A program made the translations under genes and the position numbers. From positions 2,071 to 11,303 of the forward strand of contig DKFH01000024.1 in the NCBI GenBank assembly GCA_002452315.1: a stretch of 9,233 bases of DNA, written 5' to 3'. Shown one piece after another: positions 1-6,488 of the stretch; the first letter of the stretch is position 1, and every line of letters starts with the position of its first letter. The notes below the pieces were generated by a model. That model saw only the letters and a list, made by a program, of their open reading frames with translations, was not told where the DNA came from and searched no databases. The DNA comes from Anaerolineaceae bacterium UBA6801 (GTDB lineage: Bacteria; Chloroflexota; Anaerolineae; Anaerolineales; Anaerolineaceae).

Positions 1-891
1 GACCTGACCCTGCAGCGCCAGGAGTGTGCGGCTATCATCGGCCCCAATGGCGCGGGTAAAACCACCTTCCTCAAGACCATCCTGGAAAAAACGCCGCCCT
101 ACACCGGCAAGGTGCAGTTGGGCGCCAGCCTGGTGATCGGCTATTTTGCCCAGGCGCATGAGGAACTGGACCCCAACAAGACCCTGATGGGCGAGATTGA
201 ATCCGTGGCGCCCAATCTACTCCCGGCAGAGGTGCGCCATTACCTGGCACGCTTCCTGTTCACTGGCGATGATGTCTTCCGCAAGGTGGGCACCCTCTCG
301 GGCGGTGAGCGCGGGCGGCTGGCATTGGCCAAGCTGTCCCTCTCGGATGCGAACCTCCTGCTTTTGGACGAACCCACCAACCACCTTGACCTGCCCACCC
401 AGGAGGTGCTGGAATCGGTGCTGTCGAACTTCCCCGGCACGATCTTGCTGGTGTCCCATGACCGCTACCTGATCGACTCCCTGGCCACGCAGATTTGGGA
501 GGTGGACCCGCACGGGCAGAACCTGCAGGTGTTCACAGGCTCCTACACGCAATACAAGGCGTATAAGCTCAAACTGCAGGAGCAGCAGGCGAAGGCCGTG
601 CACGGGGATCGAACGCAGGCTAGTCGGGCGCCGTCATCGGTGGGAGAACCAGTCCAGGCCAAGACGCTCTCAAAGTATGAACGACGGGGGATTCAAGCCC
701 GGATCGCTGAAATTGAGGCGCATATTCATGATCTTGAGCGCCAACAGGCCACGCTTGCCAAATCCCTGGAAACCCCGCCTGCAGATCCGGAAGAGGTCCT
801 GCGGCTGGGTGAGCAATACGTCGCCTTGCAACAGCAGGTCGAAGCCCTGCTGGCTAAGTGGAGCGCCCTGGAAGAAAAATTAGCTCCTTGA
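1..891 (+). CDS. ABC-F family ATPase, 5'-truncated by the window edge
   Basis: This is the C-terminal ABC domain of an ABC-F protein. These are soluble ATPases with two ABC domains and no membrane part; most act on the ribosome (translation factors, antibiotic resistance) or, like Uup, on nucleic acids. The frame is open from base 1 and gives 296 visible codons. Seen are Walker A GPNGAGKTT (codons 14-22), the ABC signature LSGGER (99-104), Walker B LLLLDEPTNHLD (119-130, with E124) and the switch histidine in SHDR (152-155). DEPTNHLD is typical of ABC-F. The last 70 codons are rich in E, Q, A and L and should form an antiparallel coiled coil, as in the C-terminal extension of Uup-like members. 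The first ABC domain and the inter-domain linker, which would tell the subfamily, are upstream of the window, so no gene symbol is given. The family call is secure; the cellular role is not. Confidence 0.93.
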   Translation, partial: DLTLQRQECAAIIGPNGAGKTTFLKTILEKTPPYTGKVQLGASLVIGYFAQAHEELDPNKTLMGEIESVAPNLLPAEVRHYLARFLFTGDDVFRKVGTLSGGERGRLALAKLSLSDANLLLLDEPTNHLDLPTQEVLESVLSNFPGTILLVSHDRYLIDSLATQIWEVDPHGQNLQVFTGSYTQYKAYKLKLQEQQAKAVHGDRTQASRAPSSVGEPVQAKTLSKYERRGIQARIAEIEAHIHDLERQQATLAKSLETPPADPEEVLRLGEQYVALQQQVEALLAKWSALEEKLAP

Positions 892-893
892 TA

Positions 894-921
894 GTAGGGA
901 CGATGCATGTGTCGCCCCTGC
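894..921. repeat. Imperfect 28-bp palindrome just after the ABC-F stop
   Basis: The arms run inward from GTAGGGACGA on the left and GCAGGGGCGA on the opposite strand. They match at 20 of 28 positions, and three of the four mismatched pairs become G-U wobbles in RNA, leaving one A-C mismatch. The resulting hairpin starts 2 nt past the stop codon. No clean T tract follows, although the DNA beyond is very AT-rich. It may act as a terminator for the ABC-F gene or may be one copy of a dispersed palindromic element; no second copy is visible in this window. Confidence 0.5.
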
Positions 922-1127
922 AGTATTATAATAAATAATTATATTTATTACGTACTTAAAATCTAATTTTATCTAAAACCAAACCTTTTTGAATATTTCC
1001 GAACAACTTGGTTGTCTAATACACGGAATGCGCTCAATAGAAGGTCGCTTCGTTGTTTAGAAAACAATACCACTGCATTCTCCCGTCAATGGGTCAAACT
1101 TGTGTAAAAGTCTGTTCCAACCCAGAA
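922..1127. other. AT-rich intergenic island without a gene
   Basis: Between the ABC-F palindrome and the ABC remnant there is no credible coding sequence. Bases 924-1000 contain about 12 G or C out of 77, against clearly GC-rich flanks. Inside is a pure A/T inverted repeat at 929-950, with 9-bp perfect arms (TAATAAATA) around a 4-nt loop. A smaller one lies at 1053-1067 (TTGTTT, 3 nt, AAACAA). This is probably the old promoter region of the remnant gene that follows. I could not pick a convincing -35/-10 pair here. Confidence 0.55.
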
Positions 1128-1137
1128 AAGGAAATCC

Positions 1138-1378
1138 ATGCCAGAACCGATCATCCAGGTCGAGCGTCTGACCAAGGTCTACCGGGTGCAGGAACGCCCC
1201 CCGGGTTAGGCGCATCCGTGCGCAGCCTGTTTAAACCGGCCTTCACCGACGTACCTGCCGTGGTCGAGATCAGCTTTACCGTCCAGCCCGGCGAAATGCA
1301 CGGCTTAATTGGGCCGAGGACTGGAGAAGTGCACCAGCGCGTCCAGTTAACCTCCAGGGGGCATCTGCCCAACGCAAG
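1138..1378 (+). pseudogene. Remnant of an ABC-2 type exporter ATPase (N-terminal part only)
   Basis: The remnant starts with a good ribosome binding site (AAGGA, 1128-1132) and ATG at 1138, and reads MPEPIIQVERLTKVYRV, a typical opening of an ABC exporter ATPase. The frame hits a stop at 1207-1209. Dropping back one base within the C run at 1197-1202 restores family-like sequence (ERPPGLGASVRSLF, then a stretch around ISFTVQPGEMHGLIGP). This implies loss of one C from an original run of seven. The expected Walker A GPNGAGKST is then degraded to GPRTGEVH, with no lysine at the right place. A weak echo of the following helix (QLTS..., near 1350) fades by about 1378. Roughly 230-250 further residues of a normal ATPase are missing, as are permease genes. 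The family call is from memory of conserved sequence, and the right-hand limit is approximate. A sequencing error alone would not explain the lost Walker A and missing body. Confidence 0.72.
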
Positions 1379-1407
1379 TTGTCACAATTCGCTTATCCAT
1401 GTATGAT
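1379..1407 (+). promoter_or_regulatory. Sigma70-like promoter for the subtilase gene
   Basis: The -35 box is TTGTCA (1379-1384, 5 of 6 to consensus). After a 17-bp spacer comes the -10 box TATGAT (1402-1407, 5 of 6). Transcription would begin near 1414, giving a leader of about 28 nt that holds the GGAGGT ribosome binding site. The box positions fit the start codon at 1442 and argue against an upstream TTG start at 1379, which lies inside the promoter. Confidence 0.65.
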
Positions 1408-1432
1408 TAATACCCACGACCGCTATTTAATC

Positions 1433-1438
1433 GGAGGT
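1433..1438 (+). promoter_or_regulatory. Ribosome binding site that fixes the subtilase start
   Basis: GGAGGT lies 3 nt before the ATG at 1442, a strong though closely spaced Shine-Dalgarno sequence. It decides the start: codons upstream in the same frame show no signal peptide and overlap the promoter, whereas the ATG at 1442 opens directly into a classical signal peptide. Confidence 0.8.
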
Positions 1439-1441
1439 TTT

Positions 1442-3769
1442 ATGGCCCGCAGGCTTGCCCTGTTCTTGATTTCAACCCTATTGATCCTCACCCTGGTGCC
1501 TTTGGCCGCCCCGGTAGAAGGCCAGGCGCCCCAGGTGGGCGTACGCATCCCGGCCCAGGACGGGGTTGAGATTGGGCGGTTGGATGACCCTGGGGCAGTG
1601 GTGATCGATTATGGCGCCTTCACCTGGACGGTGATGCCGCCCAGTGCGCTGGCTGAGCTGGATCGGGCGGGTGTGGCCTACCAGGCGGTGAAGAACCCCT
1701 ATGCCCTCACCCTGGGCGGCGAGACCTTTGATCCCCTGGTTGCCCCACCCCAGGCCATGCCTGATTGGGCTGGCTTGGTTGAGCAGAGCGGACCCGGCCT
1801 GCACCTGGTGCAGTTCCAGGGTCCCACAAAGTCAGCCTGGCTGGATGCGCTGGAGGCAGCCGGGCTGGAGATCATACAGTATATTCACCCTTTCACCTAC
1901 GTGGTGTGGGGTGATGGTGAGGTTCTGGCCGGACAAACCCGGCAGGGCTTTGTGCGTTGGACGGGGGATTACCTGCCGGCCTATGCCCTCCAGCCCCAAT
2001 ACCGGGGCCTGGCTGCCGACCCCAATCATGTGCGCATGCTGGTCTATCCCCAAGCCGGATTGGAAAAAACAATTGGGGCTATCCAAGCCCTGGGCGCTGC
2101 TGACATTTCAGCACGGTCCGGGTTAGACCCCGTTTTTGACGTGATCACCTGCGTCCTGCCGGGGGACCAGTTGCGGGCAGCCGCGGCCTTGCCGGGCGTG
2201 TATACCCTCCAGCCGGTGCCAACCGATGGTGGCACCCGCGGCGAGATGAGCAACCAGGTCAACGCCGGTAACATTTTCAGCGACAACCGGGCTTTTCCCG
2301 GGTACCGGGCCTGGCTGGACCAGCTCGGCCTTTCGGGGCAGGGTGTGATCATCGCCAACGTGGATATTGGGGTTGACCAGGACCATCCTGACCTGGCCAA
2401 TCGCATGCGCCCTTGCAGCGGGTTAACCTGCGGGGGTGAGGTGGCCAAAGGGCACGGCACCCACACCGCCGGGATCATGGCGGGCGATGGGGCTTCGGGC
2501 GTGACCGACAGCCTGGGATTTTTGCGCGGCCTGGGGATGGCGCCAGGGGCCGGCCTGGTAGAGCAGTTGTATTCACCGACCCACATGAACCCCGGTGGGG
2601 TGCTGACCTTGATGACCGAGTCCTACCGCAACCTGGCTGTCATCTCCGGGAATAGCTGGGGGCCATCGGGTACGCCTAAGGGTTACGATGCAGACACCCG
2701 CCTGGTGGATCTTGGCGTACGCGATGCGGACCCCGAGCTGCCCGGTAATCAGCCCCTGACCTATGTGCTTTCGATCATGAATGGGTATGGGCGCGTCTCA
2801 ACCCAGGGCACGCCCGATGAGGCGAAAAATGTCTTCAGTGTGGGTTCTACCATGATGCAAAACCCGAATGGCAGCCAGAACCTGAACATCAACAACCTGT
2901 CAGCCAACAGCGCCCATGGGCCGGCCCTGGACGGGCGCCATCTGCCCGACATGGTTGCCCCGGGTTGCTATGTAGACTCAACCTACCTGAGTTCAGGCTA
3001 CGACCTAAGTTGCGGTACCAGTATGGCTTCTCCCCATGTGAGCGGCGCAGCGGCGCTGTTCTACGAGTTCTTCCGGGGGCAATTCGGGCTGGATCCCAGC
3101 CCCGCGCTGGTGAAAGCTGCTTTTCTGCCGGTTGCACATGATCTAGCCGGCAACCTGGATGCAAACGGCCTGGTGTTGGGCCATCCCTTTGATTCCAAGC
3201 AGGGCTGGGGCAGGCTGAACCTGGATGCGGTGCTCAACTCACCGGGGGAGGTCGTCTATTTCGATCAGGACTTTATCTTCAGCGAGACCGGGCAAACCTG
3301 GTCAACCACCATCACCCTTGATGCGCCGGTGGACGCCCTGCGGGCCATGCTGGTCTGGACGGACGCTCCCGGGCATGGATTGGGCGGAAGCACACCTGCC
3401 TGGGTCAATGACCTGGATCTTTCGATGGAGATCAGTGGGCAGATTTACTATGGAAACAATTTCGGCGAGGGCGGGCTCTCAGTGCCAGGCGGGACGCCGG
3501 ACAGCAAGAACAACACCGAAGGCCTCTTCCTGGGACCATTGCCGGCGGGGACCTATACGCTGACGGTCACCGCGGCCAACATCAGCGGTGATGGCGTCCC
3601 CGGGAATGAGGAAGTGACCGATCAGGATTTTGCCCTGGTGGTCTATTATGAAGGTGAGCAAATTGAACAGCCAATTTACAGACATATTTTTATTCCTTTT
3701 TTCCGCAACGATGGTGAGCAAACTCAACCGTCAATCTACCGATATATTTCCCCCCTTTTTTTCCGGTAA
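1442..3769 (+). CDS. Secreted subtilisin-family (S8) serine protease, KP-43-like
   Basis: The 775-residue protein is a secreted endopeptidase. It starts with a signal peptide: MARR, a hydrophobic core at residues 5-19, and likely cleavage between about 23 and 29. Residues 30-290 form a long propeptide-like region. The catalytic domain (about 291-575) has Asp308 in NVDIGVD, His338 in GHGTHTAG, the oxyanion Asn404 in GNSWG and Ser527 in CGTSMASPH, so the full S8 machinery is present. A beta-sandwich follows (about 595-736) with the MLVWTDAPG and VNDLDL motifs known from KP-43-type alkaline proteases. The tail (738-775) is a diverged tandem duplication. The residue after the catalytic Asp is Ile, where Ser or Thr is usual. 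The lipoprotein peptidase gene follows 48 bp later on the same strand and is probably co-transcribed. Its role could be nutrition or surface protein processing; the substrate cannot be read from sequence. Confidence 0.93.
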   Translation: MARRLALFLISTLLILTLVPLAAPVEGQAPQVGVRIPAQDGVEIGRLDDPGAVVIDYGAFTWTVMPPSALAELDRAGVAYQAVKNPYALTLGGETFDPLVAPPQAMPDWAGLVEQSGPGLHLVQFQGPTKSAWLDALEAAGLEIIQYIHPFTYVVWGDGEVLAGQTRQGFVRWTGDYLPAYALQPQYRGLAADPNHVRMLVYPQAGLEKTIGAIQALGAADISARSGLDPVFDVITCVLPGDQLRAAAALPGVYTLQPVPTDGGTRGEMSNQVNAGNIFSDNRAFPGYRAWLDQLGLSGQGVIIANVDIGVDQDHPDLANRMRPCSGLTCGGEVAKGHGTHTAGIMAGDGASGVTDSLGFLRGLGMAPGAGLVEQLYSPTHMNPGGVLTLMTESYRNLAVISGNSWGPSGTPKGYDADTRLVDLGVRDADPELPGNQPLTYVLSIMNGYGRVSTQGTPDEAKNVFSVGSTMMQNPNGSQNLNINNLSANSAHGPALDGRHLPDMVAPGCYVDSTYLSSGYDLSCGTSMASPHVSGAAALFYEFFRGQFGLDPSPALVKAAFLPVAHDLAGNLDANGLVLGHPFDSKQGWGRLNLDAVLNSPGEVVYFDQDFIFSETGQTWSTTITLDAPVDALRAMLVWTDAPGHGLGGSTPAWVNDLDLSMEISGQIYYGNNFGEGGLSVPGGTPDSKNNTEGLFLGPLPAGTYTLTVTAANISGDGVPGNEEVTDQDFALVVYYEGEQIEQPIYRHIFIPFFRNDGEQTQPSIYRYISPLFFR
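3653..3769 (+). repeat. 60-bp tandem duplication encoding the protease tail
   Basis: Unit 1 (3653-3712) and unit 2 (3713-3769, ending in the stop) are in the same frame with a period of exactly 60 bp. Both begin GGTGAGCAAA, and both encode GEQ, then IYR, an aromatic-hydrophobic-proline stretch and FFR. The copies are IYRHIFIPFFR and IYRYISPLFFR. Many secreted proteins of Chloroflexota end in a short motif of the form aromatic-hydrophobic-Leu-Pro-hydrophobic (from memory). If this is that motif, it is present twice. The copies have diverged at about half of the residues, so the duplication is not recent. Confidence 0.7.
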
Positions 3770-3817
3770 TCATCCCCTGGCTCGGGGTGGGAACCCCAGG
3801 ACAGCTTTAACCGTCAT

Positions 3818-5389
3818 ATGGATATGGATATAAAACCCCTTTACATTAAAAAGTCCGCCCTGATCAACCCTGCCTGGCGCATATTGATCCTGGTGAGCTT
3901 GATCATGCTGGTAGGCTGCAATTTTCCCCAACCTATCCCCTCTGAGGAAGCCGACTCTGCCCTTCGCCTGACCGAAGTGGCGGGTATTCTCAACCCCGAA
4001 AACCCGGGGACACCAACGCCGCAGCCATTACCCGCCGCAGGCGTGACCGGCGTCACACCGCCCCCCAGCCCCCTTGAGCAGGTGGATGGTTTTTTGATCT
4101 ATACCATCCAGCAAGGGGATACCCTCGCTGCGCTAGCCAAACGCTTTGGGGTTGACGCGGCTGAGCTACAGGCGGATATCCCGCTTTCGCCCATTGGGCT
4201 CCTGTCGGTTGGCATGCGGGTTCAACTCCCGGATGTGCTTGAAGGCTTTTTGCCCTTTGCTGATCCCATCCTGCCGGATAGCGAGGCGATCTACGGGCCG
4301 TCGGTGGGCGCGTTTAACGCGGCGGAGGAAGCCCACCGTGCCGGCGGCTTTTTGGCGGGGTACACAGAGCTGGTCAGGGGTGAGAGGATGACCGGCCCGG
4401 AAATCGTTCAGCGGGTGGCACTGGATACCAGCACCAATCCGCGCTTGCTGCTGGCCTTCCTGGAGTATCGCTCGGGCTGGGTGTACGGGCATCCCCCCAA
4501 TGCTGAAACCGACCGTTTCCCGATCGGTTATGGTGCGACGGATTCAGGGCTCTATAACGAATTGATGATCACCGCCAGACTGCTGGCCCAGGGCTTTTAT
4601 GGTTGGCGGGAGGGCAGCTATTTAACGCTCAACTTTTACCGCGGCGGGCAGGAGCGCCTTTCGCCGGGGTTGAACGCCGGCAGCGTGGCATTGATGGCGT
4701 TGTTCGCCGGGCTTCATGACCAGCCGGGTTGGGAAGCGGCCTTGTATGGGGAGGCTTCTTTCCTGCACTTTTACCAGGCCTTATATGGGGATCCCTGGTC
4801 ACGTGCGGCCGTGGTGGAACCCTACCTGCTTTCCACTGATCGCCAGCCCGAACTGGCTTTGCCTTTCGCTCCGGGTGAAGCCTGGAGCCTGACAGGCGGA
4901 CCGCACATCACCTGGCAGACGGGCACGCCCCGCGGGGCGCTTGATTTTGCGCCCATTACCGGCGAGCCGCACTGTGCGGTCTCAACCCGCTGGGTGACGG
5001 CTTCTGCGCCAGGTCTGGTGGTCCGCTCAGGGCGAGGCGTGGTCGCCCTGGACCTGGATGGCGACGGCGATGAGGGCACCGGCTGGGTGCTGGTCCACAT
5101 GCACATTGCCGAGCAGGATCGTGTGCCTGTTGGGGCCTGGGTGGAGGCAGATGCACCCATCGGCCATCCCTCTTGCGAGGGCGGGCAGTCCAGCGGCACG
5201 CATGTGCACCTGGCGCGTAAGTTCAACGGGGAATGGCTGGGTGTGGGCGATCCCTTCCCAATGGTGTTGAGCGGCTGGCGGGCCTACACCGGCGCAGCCA
5301 GGTATGAGGGTTATTTGGAAAAAGGAGGACAGATCGTCACCTCCCGACCCGATGGCTCCTCGGGGTCGACTATCATCCGGGAAGATTAA
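3818..5389 (+). CDS. LysM-containing lipoprotein with M23 (LasA-like) metallopeptidase domain
   Basis: The 523-residue product is an outer-face membrane lipoprotein. A hydrophobic segment (22-32) ends in the lipobox LVGC with lipid-attachment Cys34. A Pro/Thr-rich linker (about 60-86) leads to a LysM peptidoglycan-binding domain (about 93-140, YTIQQGDTL). Residues 150-350 form an alpha-helical-looking region (VNPRLLL-type motif, LLLAFLEYRSGW) that may be lysozyme-like but is not identified. The C-terminal M23 domain has His363, Asp376, His427 and the HVH pair His462/His464. The 13-residue His-to-Asp spacing differs from the usual HxxxD of LytM-type enzymes and matches LasA/beta-lytic proteases. 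Cys386 and Cys453 could form a disulfide. A DLDGDGDE loop (412-419) resembles a calcium-binding loop. It probably cleaves peptide cross-links in peptidoglycan. The ATG at 3818 has only a weak AGGA about 16 nt upstream, and an ATG at 3824 is an alternative start. Confidence 0.88.
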   Translation: MDMDIKPLYIKKSALINPAWRILILVSLIMLVGCNFPQPIPSEEADSALRLTEVAGILNPENPGTPTPQPLPAAGVTGVTPPPSPLEQVDGFLIYTIQQGDTLAALAKRFGVDAAELQADIPLSPIGLLSVGMRVQLPDVLEGFLPFADPILPDSEAIYGPSVGAFNAAEEAHRAGGFLAGYTELVRGERMTGPEIVQRVALDTSTNPRLLLAFLEYRSGWVYGHPPNAETDRFPIGYGATDSGLYNELMITARLLAQGFYGWREGSYLTLNFYRGGQERLSPGLNAGSVALMALFAGLHDQPGWEAALYGEASFLHFYQALYGDPWSRAAVVEPYLLSTDRQPELALPFAPGEAWSLTGGPHITWQTGTPRGALDFAPITGEPHCAVSTRWVTASAPGLVVRSGRGVVALDLDGDGDEGTGWVLVHMHIAEQDRVPVGAWVEADAPIGHPSCEGGQSSGTHVHLARKFNGEWLGVGDPFPMVLSGWRAYTGAARYEGYLEKGGQIVTSRPDGSSGSTIIRED

Positions 5390-6228
5390 GGCGACGGGGT
5401 CAGTTCAAGTTTCAAGTTGTTCCAGCTAATGTGTGTGATCGGTCCCTGCTCACCCAGCAGACGTGGCAGCAGGGCATCCAGGTTGGAAGGTTCCCCGCTG
5501 GTAAAGAAGGACAGTTCACCCTCGGCCTGGCTGGAATTGAGCCAGCCCCGCTCGGCCAGCATGCGCTCGGTTTGACGGGCAACTGCCGGTGCAGGGTCAA
5601 TCGTGTGCACCCCGGGCCCGGTGATGCCCTGGATCTGCGGAATCACAAAGGGATAATGGGTGCAGCCCAGCACGACTGTGTCGACGCCTGCTGCCAGCAT
5701 GGGGGTTAGCGCACTTTCCAGTATTGCGCTAGTTACGGGGGTGTCCAGTGCGCCCTTTTCGATCTGCTCAACCAATCCCGGGCAGGTGTTTTTGTAGATC
5801 TCAATTCCCTGGGCATAGCGGTCCACCAGGGCAGCGTACAGGTCGCCGGCAAAGGTGGTCGGTGTGGCCAGGACGCCGACCCGGCCGGTGCGGGTCAACG
5901 CGGCGGCGGGTTTGACGGCCGGTTCCATCCCGACGAAGGGCACATTGGGAAAGTGCGCGCGTAGATCGTGCAGGGCAGCGGCGGAGGCGGTGTTGCAGGC
6001 CACCACGATCAGCTTAGCGCCCTGGGCGAGCAAGAATTCGGTGATCCCAAAGGCAAAGTCTTTAATGTGAGCTTTCGGGCGCGGGCCGTAGGGGATGTGG
6101 GCCTGGTCCGCCAGGTAGATGACGTGTTCATGGGGAAGCAGCGCGCGGATGGCGCGCAGCACCGATAGGCCGCCCACCCCGGAATCGAAGACGCCGATGG
6201 GTTGATGAGGCAAAGATGGGTTGTGCAT
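5386..6228 (-). CDS. murI: Glutamate racemase
   Basis: The enzyme interconverts L- and D-glutamate in the cytoplasm without a cofactor and so supplies D-glutamate for peptidoglycan stems. The 280-residue length fits the family (about 255-285). All landmarks are present: IGVFDSGVGGLSV near the start (Asp15, Ser16), the YLADQAHIPYG segment, the first catalytic cysteine in ACNTAS (Cys78), GVLATPTT (118-125), and the second catalytic cysteine in LGCTHYP (Cys189, with His191). The ATG at 6228 fits the family N-terminus, as only ten residues precede the first motif. There is no strong Shine-Dalgarno site. A TACAAT -10-like box lies at 6236-6241 on this strand, but its -35 (TTCTAA, 17 bp away) is poor. 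The gene converges on the lipoprotein gene, and the two stop codons share the palindrome TTAA (5386-5389). Confidence 0.96.
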   Translation of the reverse strand: MHNPSLPHQPIGVFDSGVGGLSVLRAIRALLPHEHVIYLADQAHIPYGPRPKAHIKDFAFGITEFLLAQGAKLIVVACNTASAAALHDLRAHFPNVPFVGMEPAVKPAAALTRTGRVGVLATPTTFAGDLYAALVDRYAQGIEIYKNTCPGLVEQIEKGALDTPVTSAILESALTPMLAAGVDTVVLGCTHYPFVIPQIQGITGPGVHTIDPAPAVARQTERMLAERGWLNSSQAEGELSFFTSGEPSNLDALLPRLLGEQGPITHISWNNLKLELTPSP

Positions 6229-6404
6229 TGCCTAAATTGTATCACGGGGTGGATGGACTTAGAAATGGTCAGGGTTTGAGGGATCATTGAAGATTGAGAA
6301 GCAATACTATTAAGGGTCAGCAGTGGGGAGGTCAGATATTATTCCTGGTGGATGTGACTTAGGCTTTCAATTCGTCGCTAACCCACCCACCGATGATCTT
6401 CTCA

Positions 6405-6435
6405 CGCAGCAGCGCCCCGCCGGGGCGCTGCTGCG
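6405..6435. terminator. Perfect 15-bp GC-rich inverted repeat, probable terminator
   Basis: The arms 6405-6419 and 6421-6435 are perfectly complementary around a single centre base (6420), and as RNA would form a very stable hairpin with a 3-nt loop. The repeat lies 53 bp past the stop of the radical SAM gene (minus strand) and about 180 bp before the start of murI, so it is well placed to separate the two units. Neither side carries a T tract, so it is not a textbook intrinsic terminator. It could be a Rho-assisted or hairpin-only terminator, or a dispersed palindromic repeat. The rest of the 6229-6488 gap shows no gene. Confidence 0.5.
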
Positions 6436-6488
6436 GTAATTATGGGGGTATGGCTGGACGGGGTTGGCGCGATAAACAAATTTTGCTG

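Noticed and set aside
1053..1406. 117-codon frame as a real small protein
   Set aside because: Its middle is the frame-shifted part of the ABC ATPase remnant and its first 30 codons have no family resemblance; treated as pseudogene.
2044..2586. 180-codon open frame on the minus strand within the subtilase gene
   Set aside because: It lies wholly opposite a gene with complete S8 motifs, has a low-complexity Arg/Pro/Ser composition and shows no domain; it is an effect of high third-position GC.
3776..3800. Terminator between the subtilase and lipoprotein genes
   Set aside because: A small GGGGT/ACCCC stem with an outer CCT/AGG can be drawn, but the stem is short and bulged and no T tract follows; co-transcription seems likelier.
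5386..6228. Glutamate racemase as part of the protease/lipoprotein operon
   Set aside because: It is on the opposite strand and converges on them, so only a functional theme is shared.
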